Assembly: GCF_051857475.1 (NCBI RefSeq)
Contig: NZ_JBPZGZ010000008.1
Span: forward strand, 1 to 64,000
Length of the DNA: 64,000 nt
Direction of reading: 5' to 3'
From: Pelomonas sp051857475
GTDB taxonomy: Bacteria; Pseudomonadota; Gammaproteobacteria; Burkholderiales; Burkholderiaceae_C
Shown here: in pieces, positions 42,835 to 50,185 of the stretch
Numbering within the stretch: position 1 is the first letter of the stretch
How the letters are laid out: every line of letters begins with the position of its first letter
Translations under genes and position numbers: made by a program
The notes under the pieces: model-generated
The model's database searches: none
Told to the model about the DNA's origin: nothing
Seen by the model: the letters and a program-made list of their open reading frames with translations, nothing else

Positions 42835-44228
42835 AGCCGATACGCCCGCTTGGCCAGGCCATAGGCCAGGTCTTGCGCCAGTTCGGCGGCTTCCCAGTCT
42901 TCCAATCGATGCTCGACAACCAGCTCGGCCAGGAAGCCGCAGTCGATGCGACGCGCCATGTCGTGGCGGGCCGGGATGGACAGGAAGGCGCGCGTGTCGT
43001 CGTTGAAGCCCACCGTGTTGTAGAAGCCCGCCGTCTCGGTGCACAGGCGCCGGTAGCGGCGCATGCCTTCGGGGCTGTCGTGGAACCACCAGGCCGGGCC
43101 CAGCTTCAGGCAGGGGTAGTGGCCGGCCAGCGGTGCCAGTTCACGCGAATAGGTCGACTCGTCCAGCGTGAACAGGATCAGCGTCAGGCGCGGATCGTTG
43201 CCGAAGCGGTCCAGCAGGGGCTTGAGGGCATGGACGAACTCGACGCGCATCGGAATGTCGGCTCCCTTGTCGCGGCCGAACTGCGCGAACAGCGACGGGT
43301 TGTGGTTGCGGAAGCTGCCCGGATGCAGTTGCATGACCAGGCCGTCGTCGAGGCTCATGGCCGCCATCTCGGTCAGCATCTGGGCGCGGAACAGCTCGGC
43401 GTCGGCCTGGCTGGCGGCGCCCGCCGAAACGCGGCGGAACAGGGCCTCGGATTCAGCGAGCGGCAGATCGGCCGTCAGCGCGCTGGGGTGGCCGTGGTCG
43501 CTGCTGGTCGCGCCCATGGACTTGAAGAAGGCGCGGCGCTGGCGATGGGCGTCCAGATAGCCGCGCCAGCTGAAACAGTCTTCGCCGGTGAGGTCGGAGA
43601 ACGTGCGCAGGTTGGCGACGAAGCCTTCGAACTCGGGGTCGACGACGGGGTCGGGGCGGTAGGCGGTGATGACCCGGCCCGACCACCCGCTTTGCCGGAT
43701 GGCCTGGTGATGCGCGAGGGAATCCAGCGGGCTCTCGGTGGTGGCGATGACCTCGATGTCGAAGCGGTCGAAGAGGGCCCGCGGACGGAAGCTTTCGTGG
43801 CGCAGCTGCTCACCGATGCTGTCGAAATAGAAGTCGGCGGTGCCGCCGTCCAGGCGCACGTCCAAGCTGAAGACGGTGGCGAAGACATGGTCGAGCCAGA
43901 TGCGCGAAGGCGTGCCGCGGAAGAGCTGATAGCGCTCGGCGAAGACGCGCCAGACCTCGCGCGCATCAGCGGGCGCACCGATGCCCAGCTGCTGCAGCGG
44001 CACGCCCTGGGAATAGAGCATGCGGAACAGGTAGTGGTCCGGCACCAGCAGCAGGTCGGCCGCGTTGCCGAAGCTTTCGTTGCCGGCGAACCAAGCGGGA
44101 TCGGTATGCCCATGCGGACTGACGATGGGCAGCTTGTGCACGCTGGCGTACAGCGCGCGCGCCACGGCGCGGGCCGCCGGGGCGATGGGGAGCAGCCGGT
44201 CGGGATGCAGGAGAAGCGCTTGCTGCAT
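42831..44228 (-). CDS. uxaC: Glucuronate isomerase
   Basis: Interconverts D-glucuronate and D-fructuronate. 465 residues from the ATG at 44228 (MQQALLLHPDRLLP); the longer upstream frame enters the regulator gene. Family blocks are complete: VHKLPIVSPHGHTDPAWFA with the metal-binding HGH, LDHVFATVF, VIATTESPLDSLAHHQAI, ITAYRPDPVVDP, MQLHPGSFRNHNP, and LKLGPAWWFHDSPEGMRRYR. The gene is 13 bases after the GntR gene and overlaps uxuB, so it is an early gene of the leftward operon. Confidence 0.95.
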   Translation of the reverse strand: MQQALLLHPDRLLPIAPAARAVARALYASVHKLPIVSPHGHTDPAWFAGNESFGNAADLLLVPDHYLFRMLYSQGVPLQQLGIGAPADAREVWRVFAERYQLFRGTPSRIWLDHVFATVFSLDVRLDGGTADFYFDSIGEQLRHESFRPRALFDRFDIEVIATTESPLDSLAHHQAIRQSGWSGRVITAYRPDPVVDPEFEGFVANLRTFSDLTGEDCFSWRGYLDAHRQRRAFFKSMGATSSDHGHPSALTADLPLAESEALFRRVSAGAASQADAELFRAQMLTEMAAMSLDDGLVMQLHPGSFRNHNPSLFAQFGRDKGADIPMRVEFVHALKPLLDRFGNDPRLTLILFTLDESTYSRELAPLAGHYPCLKLGPAWWFHDSPEGMRRYRRLCTETAGFYNTVGFNDDTRAFLSIPARHDMARRIDCGFLAELVVEHRLEDWEAAELAQDLAYGLAKRAYRL

Positions 44229-44241
44229 GCGGGGGTGCGGC

Positions 44242-45000
44242 TCAGGCGGTGGCACGGGCGTAGCGGTCGCGCTTGGCCTGGATGCTGGCCCGGGCCGCCT
44301 CGATCTGCCTCTCCTCGGTGGCGAAGAGCAGGCTCTCCAGCACCTGGGACAGGTGGGCGCGCATGGCGCTGCGAGCGGCAGCCGGGTCACGCGTGCGCAG
44401 GGCCGCCAGGATGGCCGTGTGCTCGTCCACCACCGGCTTGATGTTGGCGGTGCGGGCCTTCTCGTGCAGCAGGGCGGCCTCCGGCGAATTGGCGCGCAGG
44501 TCCCAGAGCTGCTCGATGGTGTTGTAGACGGCGCTGTTGCGGGTGGCGCGCGCGATGGCCAGGTGGAAGGCCCGGTCGGCCTGCTCGCTGCCGTTCGGCG
44601 CCAGGTTCTCGGCGGCGATCTGGTCGACCAGTGAAGTGATCTCTTCCAGGTCGGCTTCGGTCACCTGCGTGGCGGCCAGCGCCGCGGCCTCGCCTTCGAA
44701 CAGCAGGCGGGCTTCGGTCAGCTCGATGGCCGAGACGTCGAATTGGGCCGTCGCTTGATTACCACCTGGTCTGACCACATAGGTCCCAGAACCGACCCGC
44801 GTTTCTAACCAGCCCTGGGCTTCGAGGGCAATGATGGCCTCGCGAACGGTGGGCCGGCTGACCTCCATCTGCAGTGCCAGCTCTCGCTCTGCGGGCAATC
44901 GGCTGCCCACGGCATATCGCCCCGAGGCGATCTCCGCCATCAGCTTGCGGGCCAGGTCCTGGTAGAGGCGATTCGACGAATTTTCTACCTTGCTGCTCAT
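44242..45000 (-). CDS. GntR-family (FCD subfamily) regulator of the uronate locus
   Basis: 252 residues. The N-terminal winged helix spans about 12-80 (LYQDLARKLMAEIASGRYAVG, SRLPAERELALQMEVSRPTVREAIIALEAQGWLE). The FCD ligand domain follows (LTEARLLFEGEAAALAA, DRAFHLAIARATRNSAVYNTIEQLW, VDEHTAILAALRTRDPAAARSAMRAHL) with the Asp/His set that holds a metal in this subfamily. Relatives such as UxuR/ExuR respond to fructuronate or glucuronate. It starts the leftward operon and faces mannonate dehydratase across 98 bases that hold operator-like sites, so it probably represses both directions until an uronate intermediate appears. Confidence 0.9.
   Translation of the reverse strand: MSSKVENSSNRLYQDLARKLMAEIASGRYAVGSRLPAERELALQMEVSRPTVREAIIALEAQGWLETRVGSGTYVVRPGGNQATAQFDVSAIELTEARLLFEGEAAALAATQVTEADLEEITSLVDQIAAENLAPNGSEQADRAFHLAIARATRNSAVYNTIEQLWDLRANSPEAALLHEKARTANIKPVVDEHTAILAALRTRDPAAARSAMRAHLSQVLESLLFATEERQIEAARASIQAKRDRYARATA
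44767..44777. promoter_or_regulatory. FadR/GntR-type operator-like site inside the regulator gene
   Basis: TGGTCTGACCA is a perfect TGGT-N3-ACCA dyad, the core recognised by many FCD-type GntR regulators. It lies in the GntR coding region, 224-234 bases from its start codon. It codes for Val-Arg-Pro-Gly, so chance is possible. It may serve as an auxiliary site for looping or roadblock control together with the sites at 45013 and 45038. Confidence 0.35.
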
Positions 45001-45012
45001 CAGGTCAGTCCT

Positions 45013-45027
45013 ATTGGTATTTCCAAT
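45013..45027. promoter_or_regulatory. GntR/FCD operator-like dyad in the divergent region
   Basis: ATTGG-tattt-CCAAT, a five-base-arm dyad that fits the ATTGGT-N3-ACCAAT consensus of PdhR/UxuR-like FCD regulators except for one base (T in place of the A of ACC). It lies 13 bases upstream of the GntR start codon, where a bound repressor would block the leftward transcript. Confidence 0.5.
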
Positions 45028-45028
45028 T

Positions 45029-45060
45029 ATGTTGACAGGTCATACCAGTTCCGTCAACAT
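45029..45060. promoter_or_regulatory. Face-to-face overlapping divergent promoters on an inverted repeat
   Basis: ATGTTGAC (45029-45036) and GTCAACAT (45053-45060) are perfect reverse complements. As a result both strands read as a promoter. Plus: TTGACA at 45032-45037, 17 bases, CAACAT at 45055-45060, 38 bases before the mannonate dehydratase ATG. Minus: TTGACG at 45057-45052, 17 bases, CAACAT at 45034-45029, with an overlapping CATAAT at 45031-45026. The spacer holds aGGT-CAT-ACCa (45038-45046), another GntR-like half-dyad pair. The two polymerases could not bind at once. Confidence 0.55.
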
Positions 45061-45098
45061 CTCCTTACCGCACCACCGATTGAACCAGAAACCGCCTC

Positions 45099-46307
45099 AT
45101 GAAAATCCTGTCCGCCAAGGTCATCGTCTGCAGCCCGGGACGGAACTTCGTGACGTTGAAGCTGGTGACGGACCAGGGCGTCTACGGCATCGGCGACGCC
45201 ACGCTGAACGGCCGCGAGCTCGCGGTGGTCGCCTACCTGGAAAACCACGTCATTCCCTGCCTGGTCGGCATGGACCCGCGGCGCATCGAGGACATCTGGC
45301 AATACCTCTACCGCGGCGCCTACTGGCGGCGGGGCCCCGTGACGATGCGGGCCATCGCCGCCGTCGACATGGCGCTGTGGGACATCAAGGCCAAGCTGGC
45401 CGGCATGCCCCTTTACCAATTGCTGGGCGGGCGCAGCCGCGACGGCGTGATGGTCTACGGCCACGCCAATGGCCGGGACATCGCCGAGACCGTCGACGCC
45501 GTCGGGCAGTACATCGAGCTGGGCTACCAGGCCATCCGCGCCCAGACCGGCGTGCCGGGCATCAAGGACGCGTATGGTGTCGGCCGCGGCAGCCTGTCCT
45601 ATGAGCCCGCCGATGCCGCCCTGCCCACCGTGACGGGATGGGACACGGCCAAGGCCCTGCGCCATGTGCCCCAGCTGTTCGACAAGCTGCGCGCCACCTA
45701 CGGCTTCGAGCATCAGCTGCTGCACGACTGCCATCACCGCTACACGCCGCGCGAGGCCGCCACGTTGGGCCGGGCGCTGGAGCCCTTCCAGCTGTTCTGG
45801 ATCGAGGACTGCACGCCGGCCGAGAACCAGGAAGCCTTCCGGCTGATCCGTCACCACACGACGACGCCGCTGGCCGTGGGCGAGGTCTTCAACACCATCT
45901 GGGACGTCAAGGACCTGATCCAGAACCAGTGGATCGACTTCGTCCGCTGCAGCGTGCTCGGCGCCGGCGGCATCACCCATCTGCGGCGCATCGCCGACCT
46001 GGCGGCTCTCTACCAGGTCCGCACCGGCAGCCATGGCGCGACGGACCTGTCGCCCGTGACCATGGGCTGCGCCCTGCACTTCGACACCTGGGTGCCGAAC
46101 TTCGGCATCCAGGAGTACATGCGGCACAGCGACGCGACGGACGAGGTCTTCCCGCATGACTACCGCTTCGAGCGCGGCCTGCTGTATTGCGGCGAAGCCC
46201 CGGGCCACGGCGTCGACATCGACGAGGCCCTGGCCGCCAAGCATCCCTACCAGCCGGCTTGCCTGCCGGTGACGCGGCTGGAGGACGGCACCTTGTGGAA
46301 CTGGTGA
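45099..46307 (+). CDS. manD: D-mannonate dehydratase, enolase superfamily (ManD/RspA type)
   Basis: Dehydrates D-mannonate to 2-keto-3-deoxygluconate. 402 residues, the family length. The catalytic and metal residues reported for the characterised enzymes fall on identical numbers: Y159, D210, H212, E236 and E262. Position 314 is Ala; as I recall, high-efficiency mannonate dehydratases carry Ala there and weak ones Pro. Local blocks: LLHDCHHRYTP, FWIEDCTPAENQ, PLAVGEVFNT, RTGSHGATDLSP. It takes the product of UxuB from the divergent operon and replaces the unrelated UxuA. It is first of the rightward genes, 38 bases after the predicted promoter. Confidence 0.94.
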   Translation: MKILSAKVIVCSPGRNFVTLKLVTDQGVYGIGDATLNGRELAVVAYLENHVIPCLVGMDPRRIEDIWQYLYRGAYWRRGPVTMRAIAAVDMALWDIKAKLAGMPLYQLLGGRSRDGVMVYGHANGRDIAETVDAVGQYIELGYQAIRAQTGVPGIKDAYGVGRGSLSYEPADAALPTVTGWDTAKALRHVPQLFDKLRATYGFEHQLLHDCHHRYTPREAATLGRALEPFQLFWIEDCTPAENQEAFRLIRHHTTTPLAVGEVFNTIWDVKDLIQNQWIDFVRCSVLGAGGITHLRRIADLAALYQVRTGSHGATDLSPVTMGCALHFDTWVPNFGIQEYMRHSDATDEVFPHDYRFERGLLYCGEAPGHGVDIDEALAAKHPYQPACLPVTRLEDGTLWNW

Positions 46308-46398
46308 CGTCCACGGTTGCCCCGGCGCGGTGACCAGCCGCGCGCATTTCCGAGATCACAACAGAACTCACCCAGAGTGAGACAACACGGAGACAAAA

Positions 46399-48822
46399 AT
46401 GAAAGACACAAGATTCCAGAACCACTCGCTGAGCCCGCTGGCGGCGGCCATCGCTCTGGCCATTGCCGCTCCGGCTTGCCTGGCGCAGGCCCAGCAAAAG
46501 CCCGCGGCCGATGGCGCCAAGGCCGAGGCCGACACGACCCGGCTCGAGGCCGTCGTCGTGACGTCCAACAAGCGCAAGGAAAACCTGATGGAGGTGCCGG
46601 CCGCCATCACCGTGCTGGACAGCGCGACGCTGGAGCGCAGCAATGCCAAGACCCTCGAAGACGTGTCGGCCCTGTCGCCGGCGCTCACCATCTCCTACGG
46701 CACCCAGCCCGGCAACTTCAGCATCAACATGCGCGGCATCGGCACCTACTCCCTCGGCGTGGGCGTCGAGGCCGACGTGTCGGTCATCCTGGACGACGTG
46801 CCGATCGCGCTGCAGGCCGGGGCCTTCAAGGACCTCGCCGACGTCAGCCGCATCGAGGTGCTGAAGGGTCCGCAGAGCACACTGTTCGGCAAGAGCTCGA
46901 TTGCGGGGGTGATCAACATCGCCACCAAGCCCATCCAGGACAAGTTCGTCACCAAGGCCAACGCGCTGATCACCAACGATGGCGAGCACCGCATCGGCGG
47001 TTCGATCTCGGGTGCGCTGACCGACACGTTCCGCATGCGCATTGCCGCCAGCAGCACGGACTACGACGGCACGGTCAAGAACCTCACCGACGGCGGCCAC
47101 CTCAACGGCACCAAGGGTAAGACCGTGCTGGGCAAGCTGGAGTGGACGCCGACGGAGTCGGTGACGGTGGCCCTGTCGCCGCACTACAACCGCCAGACGC
47201 TGAACTGCTGCGTCCAGCCCTACAGCTCCATGACGCCCGGCGGCCAGTACGGCTTCTCCGGCCTCATCCCCTCGCAGCCGGCCCTGCCCGCCAGCCAGCT
47301 GTTCAATGGCATCACGGTCGGTCCCGACAACGTGTCGGTCCGCAACGACTATCCCGCCGGCGGCGAGGCCCATGACTACGGCAGCGGCTTCAAGGTCGAC
47401 TACCAGCCCGAGGCGGGATCCTGGCTCGCGGGCCACATCCTCAGCTCCATCACGTCGTACAGCAAGTACCACATGAAGGACTACCAGGACGGCGACGGCA
47501 CCGATGCCGACGTGCTGCGCTATGCGTCGCCCGCCGTCCCCTTCACCGGCGGCCTGTATCAATACGGCACCTTCGACGTCAAGTCGGTCACCCAGGAGTT
47601 CCGCATCACCTCGCCGGACAAGCAGCGGCTGCGCTACGTGGCTGGCTTCTGGTACGGCAAGAACAACCTGGGGCGCGTGCTGACCAAGCTGCCCGTGTCG
47701 CCCTTCTCGGCCGACTACGCGGCCTCGGCCTACAACACCACCTACGCCGTCTTTGCGCAAGGCCGGTTCGACATCGTCGACAGCACCAGCGTCATCGCCG
47801 GCCTGCGCCTGAACCGCGAGGACACGGGCTACACCTTCACCAAGTACGCCAACCCACCGCTGCCCAAGACCGTGGTGGGCTACTGGTCGGAGGACAACAA
47901 GGAGAACAGCACCACGGGCCGGCTGGGCCTCGAGCATCGTTTCAACCGGGACGTGATGGCCTACGGCACCTATTCGACCGGCCACAAGGGCGTCGCCTAT
48001 GACCTGACGAGCAGCTTCACGGCCGTCACAGCCTTGAACCAGCCCATCCCGTCGGAGCGCGCCAAGAACTTCGAGCTGGGCCTGAAGGCCATGCTGCTGG
48101 ACAACCGCGCGGCGATCAGCATCGCCGTGTTCAAGACCAACTTCTTCGGCTTCCAGCAGTCGGCCAGCGTGCGCGATGACGACGGCGTCTTCCGCACCCA
48201 GCTGCACAGCATCGGTGAGCTGCAGACCAAGGGCGTCGAGGTGGACGGCAGCTTCCGCGTCAGCCGGGGTTTCCAGCTGAACGGCAGCTTTGCCTACATG
48301 AAGGCCATCGTGGCGGAATTCCCCAACGGCCCCTGCTACAACGTGCTGAACGCCACCGGCACGGGTCAGGTGTCCGCGCCGGTCTGCGGCCCCAACCCGA
48401 TCTATGGCACCGGCGTGTTCCAGGACCTTGCAGGCAAGACCCTGCCCAATGCGCCCAAGCTCAAGGCCAACCTGGGCGGCATCTACGACATCGCCCTGCC
48501 CGCCCAAAGCTTCGACCTGTTCGCCACCGGCAACTACCGCTGGCAGAGCGCGACGCAGTTCAGCCTGTCGCAGGACCCGGGCACCATCCAGAGCGCCTAC
48601 GGCATTCTTGACGCCGGCTTCGGCATCAAGGACAAACAGGAGGCCTACAAGTTCTCCTTCTTCGTCAGGAACCTGCTGGACAAGCGCTATGCCGCCGGCC
48701 TGAGCAACTCGCCGCGCAACGGGACCTGGAGCACGCCGACGCTCAATGTGTCGACGACGTCCTGGACGCCGCCGCGCGACTGGACCCGCTACTTCGGCGC
48801 GCGCCTGGACCTGACCTTCTGA
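46399..48822 (+). CDS. TonB-dependent receptor of the uronate locus
   Basis: 807 residues. GGAG lies six bases before the ATG. The signal region MKDTRFQNHSLSPLAAAIAL ends about residue 33. The plug starts at LEAVVVTSNKRKENLMEVPAAITV and includes FSINMRGIGTYSLG and IEVLKGPQSTLFGKSSIAGVINIATKP; the barrel ends RYFGARLDLTF with the C-terminal Phe of outer-membrane proteins. It should bring oligosaccharides or uronates across the outer membrane. A weak dyad (CTCAC-N5-GTGAG at 46367-46381) lies just before it. The gap to the mannonate dehydratase gene is only 91 bases, so they are probably co-transcribed. Confidence 0.92.
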   Translation: MKDTRFQNHSLSPLAAAIALAIAAPACLAQAQQKPAADGAKAEADTTRLEAVVVTSNKRKENLMEVPAAITVLDSATLERSNAKTLEDVSALSPALTISYGTQPGNFSINMRGIGTYSLGVGVEADVSVILDDVPIALQAGAFKDLADVSRIEVLKGPQSTLFGKSSIAGVINIATKPIQDKFVTKANALITNDGEHRIGGSISGALTDTFRMRIAASSTDYDGTVKNLTDGGHLNGTKGKTVLGKLEWTPTESVTVALSPHYNRQTLNCCVQPYSSMTPGGQYGFSGLIPSQPALPASQLFNGITVGPDNVSVRNDYPAGGEAHDYGSGFKVDYQPEAGSWLAGHILSSITSYSKYHMKDYQDGDGTDADVLRYASPAVPFTGGLYQYGTFDVKSVTQEFRITSPDKQRLRYVAGFWYGKNNLGRVLTKLPVSPFSADYAASAYNTTYAVFAQGRFDIVDSTSVIAGLRLNREDTGYTFTKYANPPLPKTVVGYWSEDNKENSTTGRLGLEHRFNRDVMAYGTYSTGHKGVAYDLTSSFTAVTALNQPIPSERAKNFELGLKAMLLDNRAAISIAVFKTNFFGFQQSASVRDDDGVFRTQLHSIGELQTKGVEVDGSFRVSRGFQLNGSFAYMKAIVAEFPNGPCYNVLNATGTGQVSAPVCGPNPIYGTGVFQDLAGKTLPNAPKLKANLGGIYDIALPAQSFDLFATGNYRWQSATQFSLSQDPGTIQSAYGILDAGFGIKDKQEAYKFSFFVRNLLDKRYAAGLSNSPRNGTWSTPTLNVSTTSWTPPRDWTRYFGARLDLTF

Positions 48823-48826
48823 AGCC

Positions 48827-50164
48827 ATGAGCAGCCCACGCATCGGCAACTATCGCTGGGTCATCTGCGGCCTGCTGTTCTTCGCCACCACCGTCAACTA
48901 CCTGGACCGCCAGGTCCTGAGCCTGCTGGCGCCCGCCTTGTCGAAGGAGTTCGCCTGGTCGAACTCGGACTACGCCAACATCACGGCCGTCTTCCAGTTC
49001 ACCTATGCGATCGCGATGCTGTTCGTGGGCCGCTTCATCGATGCCATCGGCACCAAACGGGCCTTCGGCACCGCCGTCGGGGTCTGGTCCTTCGGCGCGC
49101 TGATGCATGCCTACGCCGTGCCCATCGGCACGGCGCTGCAGGCCCTGGGCATCGGCATCCCGGTGGCCATCGCGGGCTTCATGCTGTCCCGCGCGGTGCT
49201 GGCGATCGGCGAGTCGGGCAACTTCCCGGCCGCCATCAAGGCCACGGCGGAGTACTTCCCGAAGACCGAGCGTTCGTTTGCGACCGGCATCTTCAATTCC
49301 GGCGCCAACGTCGGCGCCATCCTGGCGCCGCTGACGGTGCCGTGGATTGCCGTCACCTGGGGCTGGCAGACGGCCTTCATCGCCGTCGCCGCCATCGGCC
49401 TGGTGTGGATGCTGCTGTGGCAGGTCTATTACGACACGCCGGACCGCCAGCGGCGGCTGGGCGCGCCGGAGCGGGCGTATATCGCCAGCGATTCGGAGCC
49501 GGCAGCGGTGGCCGAGGAAGAGGTGCCGCTGCCGTGGTTCCACCTCCTTGGATATCGCCAGACCTGGGCCTTCGCCTTCGGCAAGTTCATGACCGACGGC
49601 GTCTGGTGGTTCTATCTGTTCTGGCTGCCCAAATACCTGGCCGCGCAATACGGCATGAGCACGACGGACATCGCGCTGCCTCTCGCCGTGCTGTACAGCA
49701 TGACCATGATCGGCAGCATCGGCGGCGGCTGGTTCCCGGCCTTCTTCATGAAGCGCGGCCACACGCCCTATGACGGCCGCATGCGGGCCATGCTGGTCAT
49801 CGCCTTCTTCCCGCTGGTCGTGCTGCTGGCCCAGCCTCTCGGCGGTCTGGGCTACTGGGCCCCGGTGCTGCTGATCGGCATCGGCGCCTCGGCCCACCAG
49901 GCGTGGTCGGCGAATCTGTTCACCACGGTGTCCGACATGTTCCCCAAGGCCAGCGTCGCCTCGGTCGTCGGCATCGGCGGCATGGCCGGAGGCCTCGGCG
50001 GCGTGACCGTGTCCAAGCTCGGCGGCTGGATCTTCGACGCCTACGGTGCCCAGGGCCGGCTGGCGACGGGCTACATGATCATGTTCTCCTTGTGCGCCCT
50101 GGCCTATCTGGTGGCTTGGGTGGTCATGAAGACCCTCGTGCCGCGGTACAAGAAGATCGCTTAG
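48827..50164 (+). CDS. MFS hexuronate-type transporter (ExuT-like)
   Basis: 445 residues with twelve predicted helices. The beginning YRWVICGLLFFATTVNYLDRQVLSLLAP is typical of the anion:cation symporter branch that holds ExuT, GarP and GudP. FMLSRAVLAIGESGNFPAAIKATAEYFPKTERSFATGIFNSG is another branch signature (Arg and Glu in helix 4, RSFA loop). It should carry glucuronate or unsaturated uronate across the inner membrane by proton symport. It is four bases after the receptor gene and 21 before the GH2 gene. Confidence 0.9.
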   Translation: MSSPRIGNYRWVICGLLFFATTVNYLDRQVLSLLAPALSKEFAWSNSDYANITAVFQFTYAIAMLFVGRFIDAIGTKRAFGTAVGVWSFGALMHAYAVPIGTALQALGIGIPVAIAGFMLSRAVLAIGESGNFPAAIKATAEYFPKTERSFATGIFNSGANVGAILAPLTVPWIAVTWGWQTAFIAVAAIGLVWMLLWQVYYDTPDRQRRLGAPERAYIASDSEPAAVAEEEVPLPWFHLLGYRQTWAFAFGKFMTDGVWWFYLFWLPKYLAAQYGMSTTDIALPLAVLYSMTMIGSIGGGWFPAFFMKRGHTPYDGRMRAMLVIAFFPLVVLLAQPLGGLGYWAPVLLIGIGASAHQAWSANLFTTVSDMFPKASVASVVGIGGMAGGLGGVTVSKLGGWIFDAYGAQGRLATGYMIMFSLCALAYLVAWVVMKTLVPRYKKIA

Positions 50165-50185
50165 CTCTTTCGGCTGGGAACCCCA

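Noticed and set aside
42831..44390. Longer uxaC start at 44390
   Set aside because: The extra 54 residues overlap the GntR gene and are a Pro/Arg/Ser-rich shadow; MQQALLLHPDRL at 44228 is the natural start.
45973..48849. A 958-residue open frame antisense to the second TonB receptor
   Set aside because: Third-position GC bias opens this frame; no family motif is visible and the sense protein is clear.
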